64,000 nucleotides of DNA from Streptomyces uncialis (GCF_036250755.1 NZ_CP109583.1:2542001-2606000), one strand, 5' to 3'; shown: positions 9,420 through 19,009, counted from the first letter of the stretch. Notes: generated by a model not told the origin, from the letters alone. Made by a program: numbers and translations.

Positions 9420-10022
9420 CACGTCCTTGTGAGATGAAACGGCCTCAGAGCCCCGCCAGGGGCCTGGGGTTCTTCGGTCCGCCCCGGAGGACGGATGCGG
9501 TCTCGGAGGCCCGCAGCGGGGCGTACAGCGCGACTGTGGACACAAAGCCGGGCGGGGGCCGGGAACCGGAACGGGACGGGCGGCGGACCGGAGTACGGTC
9601 GACCGGCCGTCGGCCGCCCACGAGCGCCCGCCACGATGCGAGCCGCTCACGGGTTCACGCTCCCGTGACGGAAGAGCGGTCCGTCACCCCGGCGTCGGGG
9701 GCGGTGCCCCGTCGTCGGGTCGCGCTCAGGGTTCGGTGCCGGGCTCAGCGGTCCTCGACCACCGTGGCGTCCGGCCCCTCGGGGCACCTCCGCTTCCCGG
9801 CTCCGGGCAGCGTGCCGCGCGAGGACTCCCCGCCCGCGGTCCGTGACCCGGTGGCCCGGTTGGTTTCTGTGCTCATGGCCCGGCACGGTAAGTGCGATGT
9901 GCGTCGCAGTGCGATCCTTGTGCGCGCTGGCCCATCTTCTGATTGCAAACCCCTGTTGTGCTCATTTTGCGCGCGCTAGAACACGAAGCCTCACCATGGG
10001 CTTAACCAGAAAGGCCCGGTCG
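9420..10022. other. 603-base gap upstream of the orphan response regulator
   Basis: No firm gene. The last 100 bases (about 9890-9990) are unusually AT-rich for this chromosome and probably hold the promoter of the orphan regulator. One weak minus-strand reading frame is listed separately (9745-9876). Confidence 0.5.
9745..9876 (-). CDS. Possible 43-residue protein (weak)
   Basis: A short frame starting MSTETNRATGSRTAGGESSR and ending ATVVEDR. It has no clear ribosome binding site and no recognised family. Its only support is that ATG 9876 lies just downstream, on the minus strand, of the AT-rich stretch near 9890-9990, which could carry a divergent promoter. Listed so that it can be tested. 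Confidence 0.25.
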   Translation of the reverse strand: MSTETNRATGSRTAGGESSRGTLPGAGKRRCPEGPDATVVEDR

Positions 10023-10718
10023 ATGATTGACGTCCTGGTCGTGGACGACGATTTCCGAGTCGCAGAGATCAACGCCCGCTACGTGGCCAAAGTCCCGGGC
10101 TTTCGTGTGGTCGGTCGCGCCCACGACGCCGCCCAGGCGCTCGCCACCGTGGAACGCGAGCAGATAGACCTCGTCCTGCTCGACCACTACCTCCCGGACC
10201 GGACCGGGCTGTCGCTGGTGCAGCACATGCGTCAGCTCGGCCATCGCACCGACGTCATCATGATCACGGCGGCGAGCGATGTGACCACCATCCAGGACGC
10301 CATGCGGCTCGGCGCCCTGCACTACCTGGTGAAGCCCTTCACGTTCGACGCGCTGCGCAGCCGCCTGGAGGCGTACGCCGCCCTGCGCCGCACGGTCGAC
10401 CGGGTGGGCGGCAGCGGGATGGCCGCACAGGAGCAGGTCGACCGGATCTTCGGCGCGCTGCGCACGACCACGACGACCCCGCCCCAGGGGCTGCCGAGCG
10501 GTCACTCGCTTCCCACCACCGATTTGATATGCGGCGTTCTGCACCGTGCCGCTCAGCCGTTGTCCGCACACGAGGTGGCCGCCCAGACCGGTTTGAGTCG
10601 CTCGACCGCCCAGCGTTACCTCCGTCATCTGGAGCAGGCGGGCCGGCTCCAGCTCACGTTGCGTTACGGCGACACCGGACGGCCCGAGCACCGCTACGCC
10701 TGGGTGTCGCCCCGCTGA
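10023..10718 (+). CDS. Orphan CitB/DcuR-type response regulator
   Basis: 231 residues and closely similar along its whole length to the regulator at 8347-9024. The receiver has VVDDDFRVAEINARYVAKV, phospho-acceptor Asp in LVLLDHYLPDRTGL, and YLVKPFTF; the C-terminal helix-turn-helix is LSRSTAQRYLRHLEQAG. The start at 10023 is set by AAAGG 8 bases upstream and alignment with the paralogue; longer readings add unrelated residues. No kinase gene adjoins it. The paralogy and 1-kb spacing suggest a local duplication, and possible phosphorylation by the neighbouring CitA-type kinase. Confidence 0.93.
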   Translation: MIDVLVVDDDFRVAEINARYVAKVPGFRVVGRAHDAAQALATVEREQIDLVLLDHYLPDRTGLSLVQHMRQLGHRTDVIMITAASDVTTIQDAMRLGALHYLVKPFTFDALRSRLEAYAALRRTVDRVGGSGMAAQEQVDRIFGALRTTTTTPPQGLPSGHSLPTTDLICGVLHRAAQPLSAHEVAAQTGLSRSTAQRYLRHLEQAGRLQLTLRYGDTGRPEHRYAWVSPR

Positions 10719-10803
10719 CGCCGCCCCCCCTCCGGCCCCGCGCCCCGGCCCGCGCGCGTCGGTCGTCCCGAGGGGCCGGTCGTCCAGGTCGTCCCGGAAC
10801 ACA

Positions 10804-10851
10804 CGTCGCCCTCCCGTCCCGGACGGCGCAACCCGGGTGGGGAGGGCGACG
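10804..10851. terminator. Hairpin between convergent orphan regulator and parE
   Basis: 12-base arms CGTCGCCCTCCC and GGGAGGGCGACG enclose a further GC-rich stem. It lies between converging genes and may serve both. Confidence 0.5.
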
Positions 10852-10978
10852 AAGCATGTCCGCGGCGGCGGACGCGTGCGGCGGGCACGACCCCGACCGG
10901 GATCGGCCCGACCTGATTCGGCCCCATCCCGGACCGGCCGGAGCCGGTACGACCCGGACCGGACCGGACACGGCCGGA

Positions 10979-13102
10979 TCAGGCGTCGATACGCGAACGG
11001 TCGAGGGTGGCCGCCGAGCTGGTGATGAACTCCTTGCGCGGGGCGACCTCGTTGCCCATCAGCAGGTCGAAGACCCGCTCGGAGGACTCCAGATCGGAGA
11101 TGTTGATCCGGCGCAGGGTCCGGAACCGCGGGTCCATCGTGGTCTCGGCCAGCTGGTCGGCGTCCATCTCACCGAGCCCCTTGTAGCGCTGGATGGAGTC
11201 CTTGTAGCGGACGTTCTTGCGCTGGAACTCCAGCAGCGTGTCACGCAGCTCCCGGTCAGAGTAGGTGTACACGTACTTGTCCTGGCCCTTCTTGGGCTGG
11301 ACGAGCTCGATCCGGTGCAGCGGCGGCACCGCCGCGAAGACGCGGCCCGCAGCGACCATCGGGCGCATGTAGCGCTGGAACAGCGTCAGCAGCAGACACC
11401 GGATGTGCGCGCCGTCCACATCGGCGTCGACCAGCAGGATGATCTTCCCGTACCGGGCCGCGTCCAGGTCGAAGGTACGCCCCGAACCCGCTCCTATGAC
11501 CTGGATGATCGCCCCGCACTCGGCGTTCTTCAGCATGTCCGAGACGGACGACTTCTGAACGTTGAGGATCTTGCCCCGGATCGGCAGCAACGCCTGGAAC
11601 TCGGAGTTGCGGGCCAGCTTCGCCGTACCCAGCGCCGAGTCACCCTCCACGATGAACAGCTCACTGCGCTCCACGTCGTCACTGCGGCAGTCCGCCAGCT
11701 TCGCCGGCAGCGACGACGACTCCAGCGCCGTCTTCCGACGCTGCGCCTCCTTGTGCTGACGAGCCGCGATCCGGGTCCGGGCAGCCGCGACCGCCTTGTC
11801 CATCACCGAGCGGGCCTGCGCCTTCGCGTCCCGCTTGGTGGACGTCAGGAACGCCTTCAGCTCCTTGGCGACGACCGCCGCGACGATGCGGTTGGCGGCC
11901 GACGTACCGAGGACCTCCTTGGTCTGCCCCTCGAACTGTGGCTCGGCCAGCCGTACGGTGACGACCGCGGTGAGGCCCTCCAGGGCGTCGTCCTTGACGA
12001 TGTCGTCCTCGGCGACCCGGAGCAGCTTCTGGCCGCGGAGCACCTCGTTCATCGTCTTGGTGACGGAGCGTTCGAATCCGGTGACATGGGTGCCGCCCTT
12101 GGGGGTGGCGATGATGTTCACGAAGGACCTGAGCTTGGTCTCGTACCCCGTGCCCCAGCGCATGGCCACGTCCACGCCGAGTTCCCGGGTGACCTCGGTG
12201 GGTGTCATATGGCCGCGGTCGTCGAGGACCGGGACGGTCTCCTTGAAGCTGCCCGTGCCGGAGAAACGCAGGACGTCGCAGACCGCCTTGTCGGTGGCCA
12301 GGTACTCGCAGAACTCGCTGATACCGCCGTCGAAGCGGAAGGACTCCTCGCCCTTGCTGCCGCCCTCGCCCAGGCCGTACTCGTCGCGGACGACGATGGT
12401 CAGACCGGGCACCAGGAACGCGGTCTGCCGCGCGCGCTGGTGCAGGGTGTCCAGGGAGAGCTTGGCGTCCTTGAGGAAGATCTGGCGGTCCGCCCAGTAG
12501 CGCAGACGCGTGCCGGTACGGGCCTTGGGGACGCGCTTGGTCTTGCGCAGGCCGCTGTGGGGTTCGAAGGGCGACTCCGCCCCCGGCTTCGCGAAGGCCC
12601 CGGGAACGCCCCGGCGGAAGCTGATCGCGTGGGTGCTGCCACCGCGGTCCACCTCGACGTCCAGACGCGCCGAGAGCGCGTTCACGACGGAGGCGCCGAC
12701 GCCGTGGAGGCCACCAGAGGCGGCGTACGAGCCGCCGCCGAACTTGCCACCGGCGTGCAGCTTGGTCAGGACGACCTCGACACCCGACAGCCCGGTCTTC
12801 GGCTCCACGTCCACGGGGATGCCGCGGCCGTTGTCACGGACCTCGACGGACCCGTCGTCGTGCAGCACGACATCGATGTGATCGCAGTAGCCGCCCAGGG
12901 CCTCGTCGACGGAATTGTCGATGATCTCCCAGAGGCAGTGCATCAGGCCACGGCTGTCGGTCGACCCGATGTACATACCGGGCCGCTTGCGAACCGCTTC
13001 GAGGCCCTCCAGGACGAGCAGGTGCCGCGCGGTGTAGTTGGAACCGTCCCGGTCTGCTCCGGTCAGCAGCGCAGTGGACGGCACGGACGTATCGGCGGTC
13101 AC
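10979..13102 (-). CDS. parE: DNA topoisomerase IV subunit B (GyrB/ParE family)
   Basis: 707 residues, the ATPase subunit partnering ParC. The GHKL ATPase motifs are present (DNSVDEALGGY, NGRGIPV, GLHGVGASVVNALS). The TOPRIM domain has VEGDSALGTAKLARN, the PIRGKILNVQK segment and the metal-binding DADVDGAHI. The protein has the usual length for ParE-like subunits without a large insertion. GTG start with GAGGAGC 7 bases upstream. The assignment to topoisomerase IV rather than gyrase rests on the window also holding a ParC-like A subunit and no recF/dnaN neighbourhood, which is where gyrB normally sits. Confidence 0.93.
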   Translation of the reverse strand: MTADTSVPSTALLTGADRDGSNYTARHLLVLEGLEAVRKRPGMYIGSTDSRGLMHCLWEIIDNSVDEALGGYCDHIDVVLHDDGSVEVRDNGRGIPVDVEPKTGLSGVEVVLTKLHAGGKFGGGSYAASGGLHGVGASVVNALSARLDVEVDRGGSTHAISFRRGVPGAFAKPGAESPFEPHSGLRKTKRVPKARTGTRLRYWADRQIFLKDAKLSLDTLHQRARQTAFLVPGLTIVVRDEYGLGEGGSKGEESFRFDGGISEFCEYLATDKAVCDVLRFSGTGSFKETVPVLDDRGHMTPTEVTRELGVDVAMRWGTGYETKLRSFVNIIATPKGGTHVTGFERSVTKTMNEVLRGQKLLRVAEDDIVKDDALEGLTAVVTVRLAEPQFEGQTKEVLGTSAANRIVAAVVAKELKAFLTSTKRDAKAQARSVMDKAVAAARTRIAARQHKEAQRRKTALESSSLPAKLADCRSDDVERSELFIVEGDSALGTAKLARNSEFQALLPIRGKILNVQKSSVSDMLKNAECGAIIQVIGAGSGRTFDLDAARYGKIILLVDADVDGAHIRCLLLTLFQRYMRPMVAAGRVFAAVPPLHRIELVQPKKGQDKYVYTYSDRELRDTLLEFQRKNVRYKDSIQRYKGLGEMDADQLAETTMDPRFRTLRRINISDLESSERVFDLLMGNEVAPRKEFITSSAATLDRSRIDA

Positions 13103-13544
13103 GCGGTTCGCTCCTCGCTGAATTTCAGATACGACCCTTTGGGGTAAGGGCCCGGCTTCGGTTGCCGCTCAGAGGGTACCGAGCCCTGGTAGAGCCGTTG
13201 TCACGCCACCCTCGCGCAGAACCAGCCTAGTCCAGAGTCGCATGCTTGTTCGATGCCTCGATGGAGTGAAGGGCATATCACGTTCCCTTCGAGGCATGAA
13301 CCATTTAGGCTCCGGGCACGTCCTCTTGAACAACCGGCAAGCCAGCCGGGAGGACCGGACCCCATGCAAACCGCGCGAACCCGTAAGACACATAGACACG
13401 CAATACGGCACATTCGCCGCCAATGGGCAGCAGACAGCCACCTCGGGGAGAAATTTTCGAGGAGAAGCCGCGAGCGGGAACGTTTTCGGCCTGGTTGGAT
13501 GTTGACCCTGGTACGACAGCTCGTCGAGCTAGAGAAGAGGCGAC
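13103..13544. other. Divergent promoter region, parE to DUF7455 gene
   Basis: 442 bases without a gene and less GC-rich than its surroundings. It must hold the promoters of both flanking genes. A TTGACC at 13503-13508 is a candidate -35 for the small gene, but its -10 is not convincing. Confidence 0.45.
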
Positions 13545-13778
13545 GTGACTACTGTTCTGACCCCCGCGAGCCCGCTGACGGCCGCTGACCGCTGCGACCG
13601 TTGCGGCGCCCAGGCTTACCTGCGCGTCGTCCTGTTGAGCGGCGGTGAACTGCTCTTCTGCGCCCACCACGGTCGCAAGTTCGAGCCGGAACTCAAGAAG
13701 ATCGCCGCTGAGATACAGGACGAGACGGAGCGCCTGACCGCCGTCCCGGCCTCGGCCGAGGAGCAGCAAGAACGCTGA
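13545..13778 (+). CDS. DUF7455 small zinc-ribbon protein
   Basis: 77 residues, conserved across actinobacteria beside the principal sigma factor locus. The N-terminal CDRCGAQA and the later FCAHHGRKFEPEL give a CxxC...CxHH arrangement that probably binds zinc. The C-terminal half is a charged helix (IAAEIQDETERL). GTG start with AGAGG 4 bases upstream. Function is unknown; cytoplasmic by sequence. Transcribed away from parE. Confidence 0.85.
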   Translation: MTTVLTPASPLTAADRCDRCGAQAYLRVVLLSGGELLFCAHHGRKFEPELKKIAAEIQDETERLTAVPASAEEQQER

Positions 13779-13825
13779 CACCTCGCATCCACCGACGAGC
13801 CAGCACCGGCCCAGGCCGGCGAAAT

Positions 13826-13856
13826 GGGCGGCACCCCGTACGCGGGGTGGCCGCCC
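13826..13856. terminator. Hairpin after the DUF7455 gene
   Basis: GGGCGG/CCGCCC and ACCCCG/CGGGGT arms fold around a TACG tetraloop. It is followed at about 13890-13950 by short repeats of GGCGGTCTCGACGCCC that can also pair. It lies between converging genes. Confidence 0.65.
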
Positions 13857-13934
13857 GTTCACGTTCCCGCACCGCCCGACGCTCCCAGCGCCGGGCGGTC
13901 TCGACGCCCGGCGGTCTCGACGCCCGGCGCTATC

Positions 13935-14876
13935 TCAGCGCCGGGCGGTTTCCGGTGACTCGGGGGTGGTGCCACCGGGGAGGCGCGCTATGACAGGCCC
14001 TGCCCGGCCCCTGTCGCCTCGCTCAGCGGCTTCCGGGGCCGGTCCGGTCCCGGACACCTCGGGCTCGCCCAGCGCGGCGGAGAGGCGCGTGTAGACGCCC
14101 GGGCTACCGGCCCTGCCGCAGCCGCTCCCCCACGAGACGAGACCGATGAGCCGTCCTTCCGCGACGAGCGGGCCACCGCTGTCGCCCTGGCACGCGTCCC
14201 GTCCCCCTTCGCGCACCCCGGCGCAGAGCATGGAATCGGCCAGATACCGGCCTTCGGGTCCACCGGGGTACGCGTCCTGGCAGAGTTCGTCGGGCAGCAC
14301 CTCGACCTGCCCGACCCGCAGGCTCCGCGCGTAGTCGCCCCGTCCGGTGGCGTCCCCCCAGCCGTAGACGGCCGCGGGGGTACCCGCCCGATACGCGGGG
14401 TCACCGGACTCCGCCATGGGGATCACATGGCTGTCGGGCAGCGGCTCCGCGAGGGTCAGCACGGCGAGGTCCCACGCGTTCGTCGTACGGTCGTGCTCCG
14501 GGCTGACCCAGATGTCACGTACCCGGACCTCCGTCCCGCCACCGGCCAGCAGATCGCCGCGGCCCGCGATCACCGCCAGATCACCGACCTCGCCGGGAGA
14601 CGTGCCGAGCACCTCCGGCCCCACACAGTGCGCGGCGGTCAGCACCGTCGTGGGCCCCACCACGGCACCGCCGCAGAACTGTCCGGCACGGGTACCGCCG
14701 AACCGGTCACGGCTGGAGAGGGCCACCACCCAGGGACTGTGGACGATGTCGGCCGGTTGTCCGCCCACCACCAGACTGTCGGCGGCGGCGGGCCGCGGGT
14801 GGGCCAGGGGCAGCACGGTGGCGGCGGCCGTCAGGACCAGCACACCGGTCAGGGCGCGGGCATGGGGACGGGACAT
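13935..14876 (-). CDS. Secreted trypsin-like serine protease (S1 family)
   Basis: 313 residues. A signal peptide of about 30 residues ends at AAAD. The mature enzyme starts near VVGGQPADI, the usual trypsin activation-type N-terminus. The triad is visible: His in VLTAAHCVG, Asp in NAWDLAVLTL, Ser in CQGDSGGPLV. Paired cysteines flank them, as in exported trypsins. The last 40 residues are a proline/glycine-rich tail not found in bovine-type trypsins. ATG start with GGAGAG 4 bases upstream. It sits downstream of hrdB, separated by a strong hairpin, so it probably has its own promoter. Confidence 0.92.
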   Translation of the reverse strand: MSRPHARALTGVLVLTAAATVLPLAHPRPAAADSLVVGGQPADIVHSPWVVALSSRDRFGGTRAGQFCGGAVVGPTTVLTAAHCVGPEVLGTSPGEVGDLAVIAGRGDLLAGGGTEVRVRDIWVSPEHDRTTNAWDLAVLTLAEPLPDSHVIPMAESGDPAYRAGTPAAVYGWGDATGRGDYARSLRVGQVEVLPDELCQDAYPGGPEGRYLADSMLCAGVREGGRDACQGDSGGPLVAEGRLIGLVSWGSGCGRAGSPGVYTRLSAALGEPEVSGTGPAPEAAERGDRGRAGPVIARLPGGTTPESPETARR

Positions 14877-14952
14877 GCGCTCTCCTCACTCAGGGTCGCG
14901 ATCTCCCACCCAGCGTCGATCAGCGGTACCGGACCCGCACCCGCGCATGCCG

Positions 14953-14985
14953 AAGGGCCCGGCTCCACGAAGGAGCCGGGCCCTT
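14953..14985. terminator. Strong hairpin between hrdB and the protease gene
   Basis: 14-base arms AAGGGCCCGGCTCC and GGAGCCGGGCCCTT pair perfectly around a 5-base loop. It lies about 170 bases past the hrdB stop, on the minus-strand reading path, and probably ends the hrdB transcript. Confidence 0.8.
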
Positions 14986-15153
14986 GGCCACGGTCACCGG
15001 CCGGCGTGCCGACCGATGGACGACCGCAGACCGTCCGTCCGGTCCGCACCGGTCGGCGGTGATCCTGGATGCCGTCCAGGTGGCCCCGGATCCGATCCCG
15101 CTGATCCCGCATCGGATCCGAGTGGCCCCGGATCCGATCCGAGTGGTCGCGAT

Positions 15154-16692
15154 CTAGTCCAGGTAGTCGCGCAGTACCTGCGAACGCGACGGGTGGCGCA
15201 GCTTCGACATCGTCTTCGACTCGATCTGGCGGATGCGCTCACGGGTGACGCCGTACACCTTGCCGATCTCGTCGAGGGTCTTCGGCTGACCGTCGGTGAG
15301 ACCGAACCGCATCGACACCACACCCGCCTCACGCTCGGAGAGGGTGTCGAGCACGGAGTGCAGCTGCTCCTGGAGCAGCGTGAAGCTGACGGCGTCGGCG
15401 GGCACGACGGCCTCGGAGTCCTCGATGAGGTCACCGAACTCGCTGTCACCGTCCTCACCGAGCGGCGTGTGCAGGGAGATGGGCTCACGGCCGTACTTCT
15501 GGACCTCGATGACCTTCTCGGGGGTCATGTCGAGTTCCTTGGCCAGCTCCTCCGGGGTGGGCTCGCGGCCCAGGTCCTGGAGCATCTGGCGCTGCACCCG
15601 CGCCAGCTTGTTGATGACCTCGACCATGTGCACCGGGATACGGATGGTGCGTGCCTGGTCGGCCATCGCGCGGGTGATCGCCTGACGGATCCACCAGGTG
15701 GCGTACGTGGAGAACTTGTAGCCCTTGGTGTAGTCGAACTTCTCCACCGCGCGGATCAGACCGAGGTTGCCCTCCTGGATCAGGTCCAGGAACAGCATGC
15801 CGCGGCCCGTGTACCGCTTGGCCAGGGAGACCACGAGACGGAGGTTGGCCTCCAGCAGGTGGTTCTTGGCGCGGCGGCCGTCCTCGGCGATGATCTCCAG
15901 CTCGCGCTTGAGCTTGGGCGCCAGCTTGTCGGCGTTGGCGAGCTTGTCCTCGGCGAAGAGACCGGCCTCGATGCGCTTGGCCAGCTCCACCTCCTGCTCG
16001 GCGTTGAGGAGGGGGACCTTGCCGATCTGCTTCAGGTAGTCCTTGACGGGGTCGGCGGTGGCACCGGCCGCGGCGACCTGCTGCGCGGGCGCGTCGTCCT
16101 CGTCGTCGTCGGACAGGACGAAGCCCTGGCTCCCGTCCTCCGCGGGCTCCTCACCGGGCTTGCCGGGGGTACCCGAGGTCTCCTCGGCCGACTCGTCGTC
16201 GACGATCTCGTCGGAGTCCTTCTTGCCGGTCGCCTTCTTGGCCGCGGTCTTCTTGACAGCGGTCTTCTTGGCGACCGCCTTCTTGGCCACCGTCTTCTTG
16301 GCGGCGGCCTTCTTGGCGGGCGCGCCCTCGGCGTCGGACGCGTCGCCCGACGCGGCGGTGGGGGCGGTCGCCGCCTTCTTGGTCGTGACCGTCTTGGCGG
16401 CCACGGTCCTGGTGGCGGTCCGCTTGGCCGGACTCTTCGCTGCGACGCTCTTTCGGGTGCGCTTCGGTTCCGCGGCACTGACCATCAGCGTCACACCCTC
16501 TTCCTCGAGGATCTGGTTGAGGCTGCGCAGTACGTTCTTCCACTGAGTGGCCGGAATCTGGTCAGCTTCGAAGGCCCGACGCACGTCATCGCCGGCGATC
16601 TGCCCCTCAGCCTTTCCCCGCTCGATGAGCGCCATGACAGAGACGGACTCGGCGATCTCCGGCGGGAGCGTACGGGATGTGCTGGCCGACAC
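15154..16692 (-). CDS. hrdB: Principal sigma factor HrdB (sigma-70 group 1)
   Basis: 512 residues, the essential housekeeping sigma factor. Region 1.1 occupies about 8-70. A basic Ala/Lys-rich stretch covers about 75-160, with many KKTA/AKKA units resembling eukaryotic H1 tails; this is typical of Streptomyces HrdB. Region 1.2 begins at [16 protein letters not shown], region 2 has [22 protein letters not shown] and [16 protein letters not shown], and region 4.2 has the helix-turn-helix [23 protein letters not shown] start at 16692 set by GAGAGG 6 bases upstream and by the known N-terminus ([12 protein letters not shown]). Long upstream leader, see promoter entry. Confidence 0.98.
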   Translation of the reverse strand: MSASTSRTLPPEIAESVSVMALIERGKAEGQIAGDDVRRAFEADQIPATQWKNVLRSLNQILEEEGVTLMVSAAEPKRTRKSVAAKSPAKRTATRTVAAKTVTTKKAATAPTAASGDASDAEGAPAKKAAAKKTVAKKAVAKKTAVKKTAAKKATGKKDSDEIVDDESAEETSGTPGKPGEEPAEDGSQGFVLSDDDEDDAPAQQVAAAGATADPVKDYLKQIGKVPLLNAEQEVELAKRIEAGLFAEDKLANADKLAPKLKRELEIIAEDGRRAKNHLLEANLRLVVSLAKRYTGRGMLFLDLIQEGNLGLIRAVEKFDYTKGYKFSTYATWWIRQAITRAMADQARTIRIPVHMVEVINKLARVQRQMLQDLGREPTPEELAKELDMTPEKVIEVQKYGREPISLHTPLGEDGDSEFGDLIEDSEAVVPADAVSFTLLQEQLHSVLDTLSEREAGVVSMRFGLTDGQPKTLDEIGKVYGVTRERIRQIESKTMSKLRHPSRSQVLRDYLD

Positions 16693-16916
16693 GAACAACC
16701 TCTCGGAACGTTGGAAAACGGCTTCCGGCCCCGTCCACAACGGACTGGGACCGACGACCGCCGACTAGGGATGGGCCGGCGGCGCGGGCGTGGTCCAGGA
16801 GATTCACAGCGCCATCGGCGGCTGCTGCATTCCCTCCTCGACTGTCACCTCTTAGGTCATCGCGCAGTTCCCAGGAGCGTTACGCCCAATCTGCGTGGCC
16901 CGAGTCACACCCCGTA

Positions 16917-16945
16917 AGCATACAAAAGCTTCTAGATACGGTCAG
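16917..16945 (-). promoter_or_regulatory. Predicted hrdB promoter
   Basis: On the minus strand CTGACC (-35) and TATGCT (-10) are 17 bases apart, a good sigma-70-type match, about 225 bases before the hrdB start. In S. coelicolor hrdB also has a SigR-dependent promoter (GGAAT-N18-GTT). A GGAAT occurs nearer the gene, but its matching -10 is GCT rather than GTT, so I do not call it. Confidence 0.5.
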
Positions 16946-17439
16946 AAGTGGTCAGGTTTTGCGACTGTCTGCCCCACCTCGATCCGTCGCCGCCGCATTA
17001 GGTCATGTTCTTGACCTGGCGGGGCCGCCGAGCGGGGCAACCGGGCCCGATGACCGACCGACGGACCGCACGGTCGGCGGACACGGGGCCGGTCGGGTGT
17101 GCGACGGTCGGGACCGGCACACACCTGCCGGGTAGAAGGGATGCTTCCCCGTTCGATTCAAACCACGCATGGGACCACCCGGAGCAACCGCCCCGGGGCG
17201 GTTGGGGACACCTTCCCCGGGACCGGGAACCGGCTGCGGGCCGGGGGTCCGGCGGCGGACGGGAAAGCCTGGCGGAGGGGAACCGGCGGGGAGCGGGTGA
17301 GGGCCGGCGGGAGGCGTCGGTGGCGAGAAATGAGCTGCGGCAGAGCTGGGCGGGGCGGGTGCCGTTCGTGGGGCGGGTGCCGTCGCGGGATGGTTTCGGG
17401 TGCTGCGGCGGGGCGGTTCCATGGGCCGGCGGGGCGGGA

Positions 17440-17530
17440 CCGGGCGGGGCGGGTATCGGGTGCCGTCGTGGGGCCGGGCGGGGCGGGTATCGGGTGCCGT
17501 CGTGGGGCCGGGCGGGGCGGGTGCCGTCGC
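17440..17530. repeat. 34-bp tandem repeat, G-rich
   Basis: Two full units starting CCGGGCGGGGCGGGTATCGG at 17440 and 17474, then a partial third unit missing ATCGGGT. Further GGGCGGGTGCCGT fragments lie at 17350-17400. The many GGGCGGGG runs could form G-quadruplexes on the plus strand. Confidence 0.75.
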
Positions 17531-17959
17531 AGGTGGGGCGGGGCCTCGGGGAGGACGGCGGAGCGGGAGTCGTCGCGTGTACGCCCCGGAAAGCGCGGCG
17601 GCCGGACCCGCCGCCGGGCCGGGTGCGGCCGCCGGGGAGGGTCCGGCCCGCATCAGATGCTGTGCCGGGGGTGTGCCACGTGTGCACACGGAGTTCGGAT
17701 ACGCGAGGCACGCGCACGCGTGGCCGTCGCGGGGGAACGCGAGAGGTACCAAGAGGCGCAGGAGACAGGGAACCGGGCGGGCGGGTGCCCGTACGCCTCG
17801 CCGGGGCGACCGCGGCGCCGCTCGTGCGCGGCGATACGGACGACACCTGGCGGAACGGTTCCCTGGGGCAGACACACGAGGGCCGTTCGCGGACGCGGTT
17901 CACGCGTGGGAACCGCCGACCGCGGGATGACCCGCGCGAAGGTGAGCGGAACGGTCCGC

Positions 17960-18847
17960 TCAGTGCTCCCGGGGGGCGGGAACCACCCGCTCCACCTCGG
18001 GGTGGACGGTCAGCAGCTGACGCATCGCGGCCTCGGCGGCGGCGGCGTCCCCCTGGGCGAGGGCTTCGGCGATCCGGGCGTGGTGCGCGAGCGAGTGCTC
18101 GTGCGGACGGTCACAGCCTGTGACAGGACCGCCGGAGACATGGAGCGCGGACGAGACGATCCCGGACAGGTGCTCCAGCATGCGGTTGCCCGCGAGCTGG
18201 ATCAGCAGGGCGTGGAACTCGGCGTCCGCCCGGCCGAAGGTGATCGTGTCGGCCTGACCGAGGGCGTGGCCCATGATCTCGACCATGTCCGTCAGCCGCT
18301 GCTGCACGTCCTCACGTCCGTGCCCGGCGGCGAGACGGGCCGCGAGCGGCTCGATCGTCCACCGCAGCTCGCTGAGCTCACGGCGCTGGTCGTCCCGCTG
18401 GGGGCCGAAGGCCCGCCACTCGATGATGTCCGGGTCGAGGAGGTTCCAGTCGCTGACCGGCCGTACACGTGTGCCGACGTTGGGGCGGGCGCTGACGAGC
18501 CCTTTGGCCTCCAGCACCCGCAGGGACTCCCGTACGACGGTGCGGGAGACCTCGAAGCGCTGTCCGATCTCCTCGGGGACGAGCGGACGGTCGGCGCCCA
18601 GATCGCCGGAGACGATCATCTGGCCGAGCTGCTGGACGAGTTGGCCGTGCAGACCGCGGCCGCGGGTGCCCGCGGTACGGCGGCCGACGCGGCCGAGTTC
18701 CTGATCTGCGCCGTCCCAGACGGAGGCGCCGGCTCGTTCGGCGGCGGGTGCCTGCGGGTACGGGTAGCGGTCGAGTTCGCCCGGTCCGGCGATGCCGGAC
18801 TCTGTGGAACGGGCGTTGGTCATCATGGTGTGCGCAAGGGTACTCAC
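17960..18847 (-). CDS. whiH: WhiH, GntR-family sporulation regulator
   Basis: 295 residues, the length I recall for S. coelicolor WhiH. The winged helix (VPEEIGQRFEVSRTVVRESL, then GLVSARPNVGTRVRP) is followed by the all-helical FCD effector domain of the FadR group. Its metal/acid-binding-type residues include the His of ADAEFH and the LAHHARI helix. WhiH acts in aerial hyphae and is needed for efficient sporulation septation. GTG at 18847 was chosen for AAAGG 4 bases upstream and the known N-terminus STLAHTMMT. The location next to hrdB is conserved in Streptomyces. The ligand is not established from sequence. Confidence 0.95.
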   Translation of the reverse strand: MSTLAHTMMTNARSTESGIAGPGELDRYPYPQAPAAERAGASVWDGADQELGRVGRRTAGTRGRGLHGQLVQQLGQMIVSGDLGADRPLVPEEIGQRFEVSRTVVRESLRVLEAKGLVSARPNVGTRVRPVSDWNLLDPDIIEWRAFGPQRDDQRRELSELRWTIEPLAARLAAGHGREDVQQRLTDMVEIMGHALGQADTITFGRADAEFHALLIQLAGNRMLEHLSGIVSSALHVSGGPVTGCDRPHEHSLAHHARIAEALAQGDAAAAEAAMRQLLTVHPEVERVVPAPREH

Positions 18848-19009
18848 GGAACCTTTGTCGGCCTTGCTCTCAGGCGCCTTGAGGTCTTTGGTGAAAAGCA
18901 CACGAAAGGGTGATCGCTCACCTCTTCGCAATTGACGCCTTATCGGAAAGAAGTGAGCGCCACCCAGGAAGTTGTGTCCGGCGGCCGACCAAGGGGGCAA
19001 CTTCGGTCG

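Larger units (their letters stand above)
16693..17959. other. 1.27-kb gap between hrdB and whiH
   Basis: No credible gene. The hrdB-proximal 300 bases hold the hrdB leader and promoter. The rest is extremely G-rich on the plus strand and includes the 34-bp tandem repeat at 17440-17530. Long open frames exist on both strands, but they lack ribosome binding sites, contain repeats whose period is not a multiple of three, and match no family I know. Confidence 0.6.

Noticed and set aside
10529..13147. 872-codon plus-strand frame opposite parE
   Set aside because: Antisense shadow of parE; only its first bases overlap the real orphan regulator.
16793..16840. SigR-type promoter (GGAAT-N18-GTT) upstream of hrdB
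   Set aside because: A GGAAT is present on the minus strand, but the base triplet 18 bases on is GCT, so the match is incomplete.
16998..17903. Open frames of 290-370 codons on both strands in the hrdB-whiH gap
   Set aside because: Arg/Pro/Gly-rich, no ribosome binding site, and interrupted by a 34-bp repeat that shifts frame; no recognisable family.
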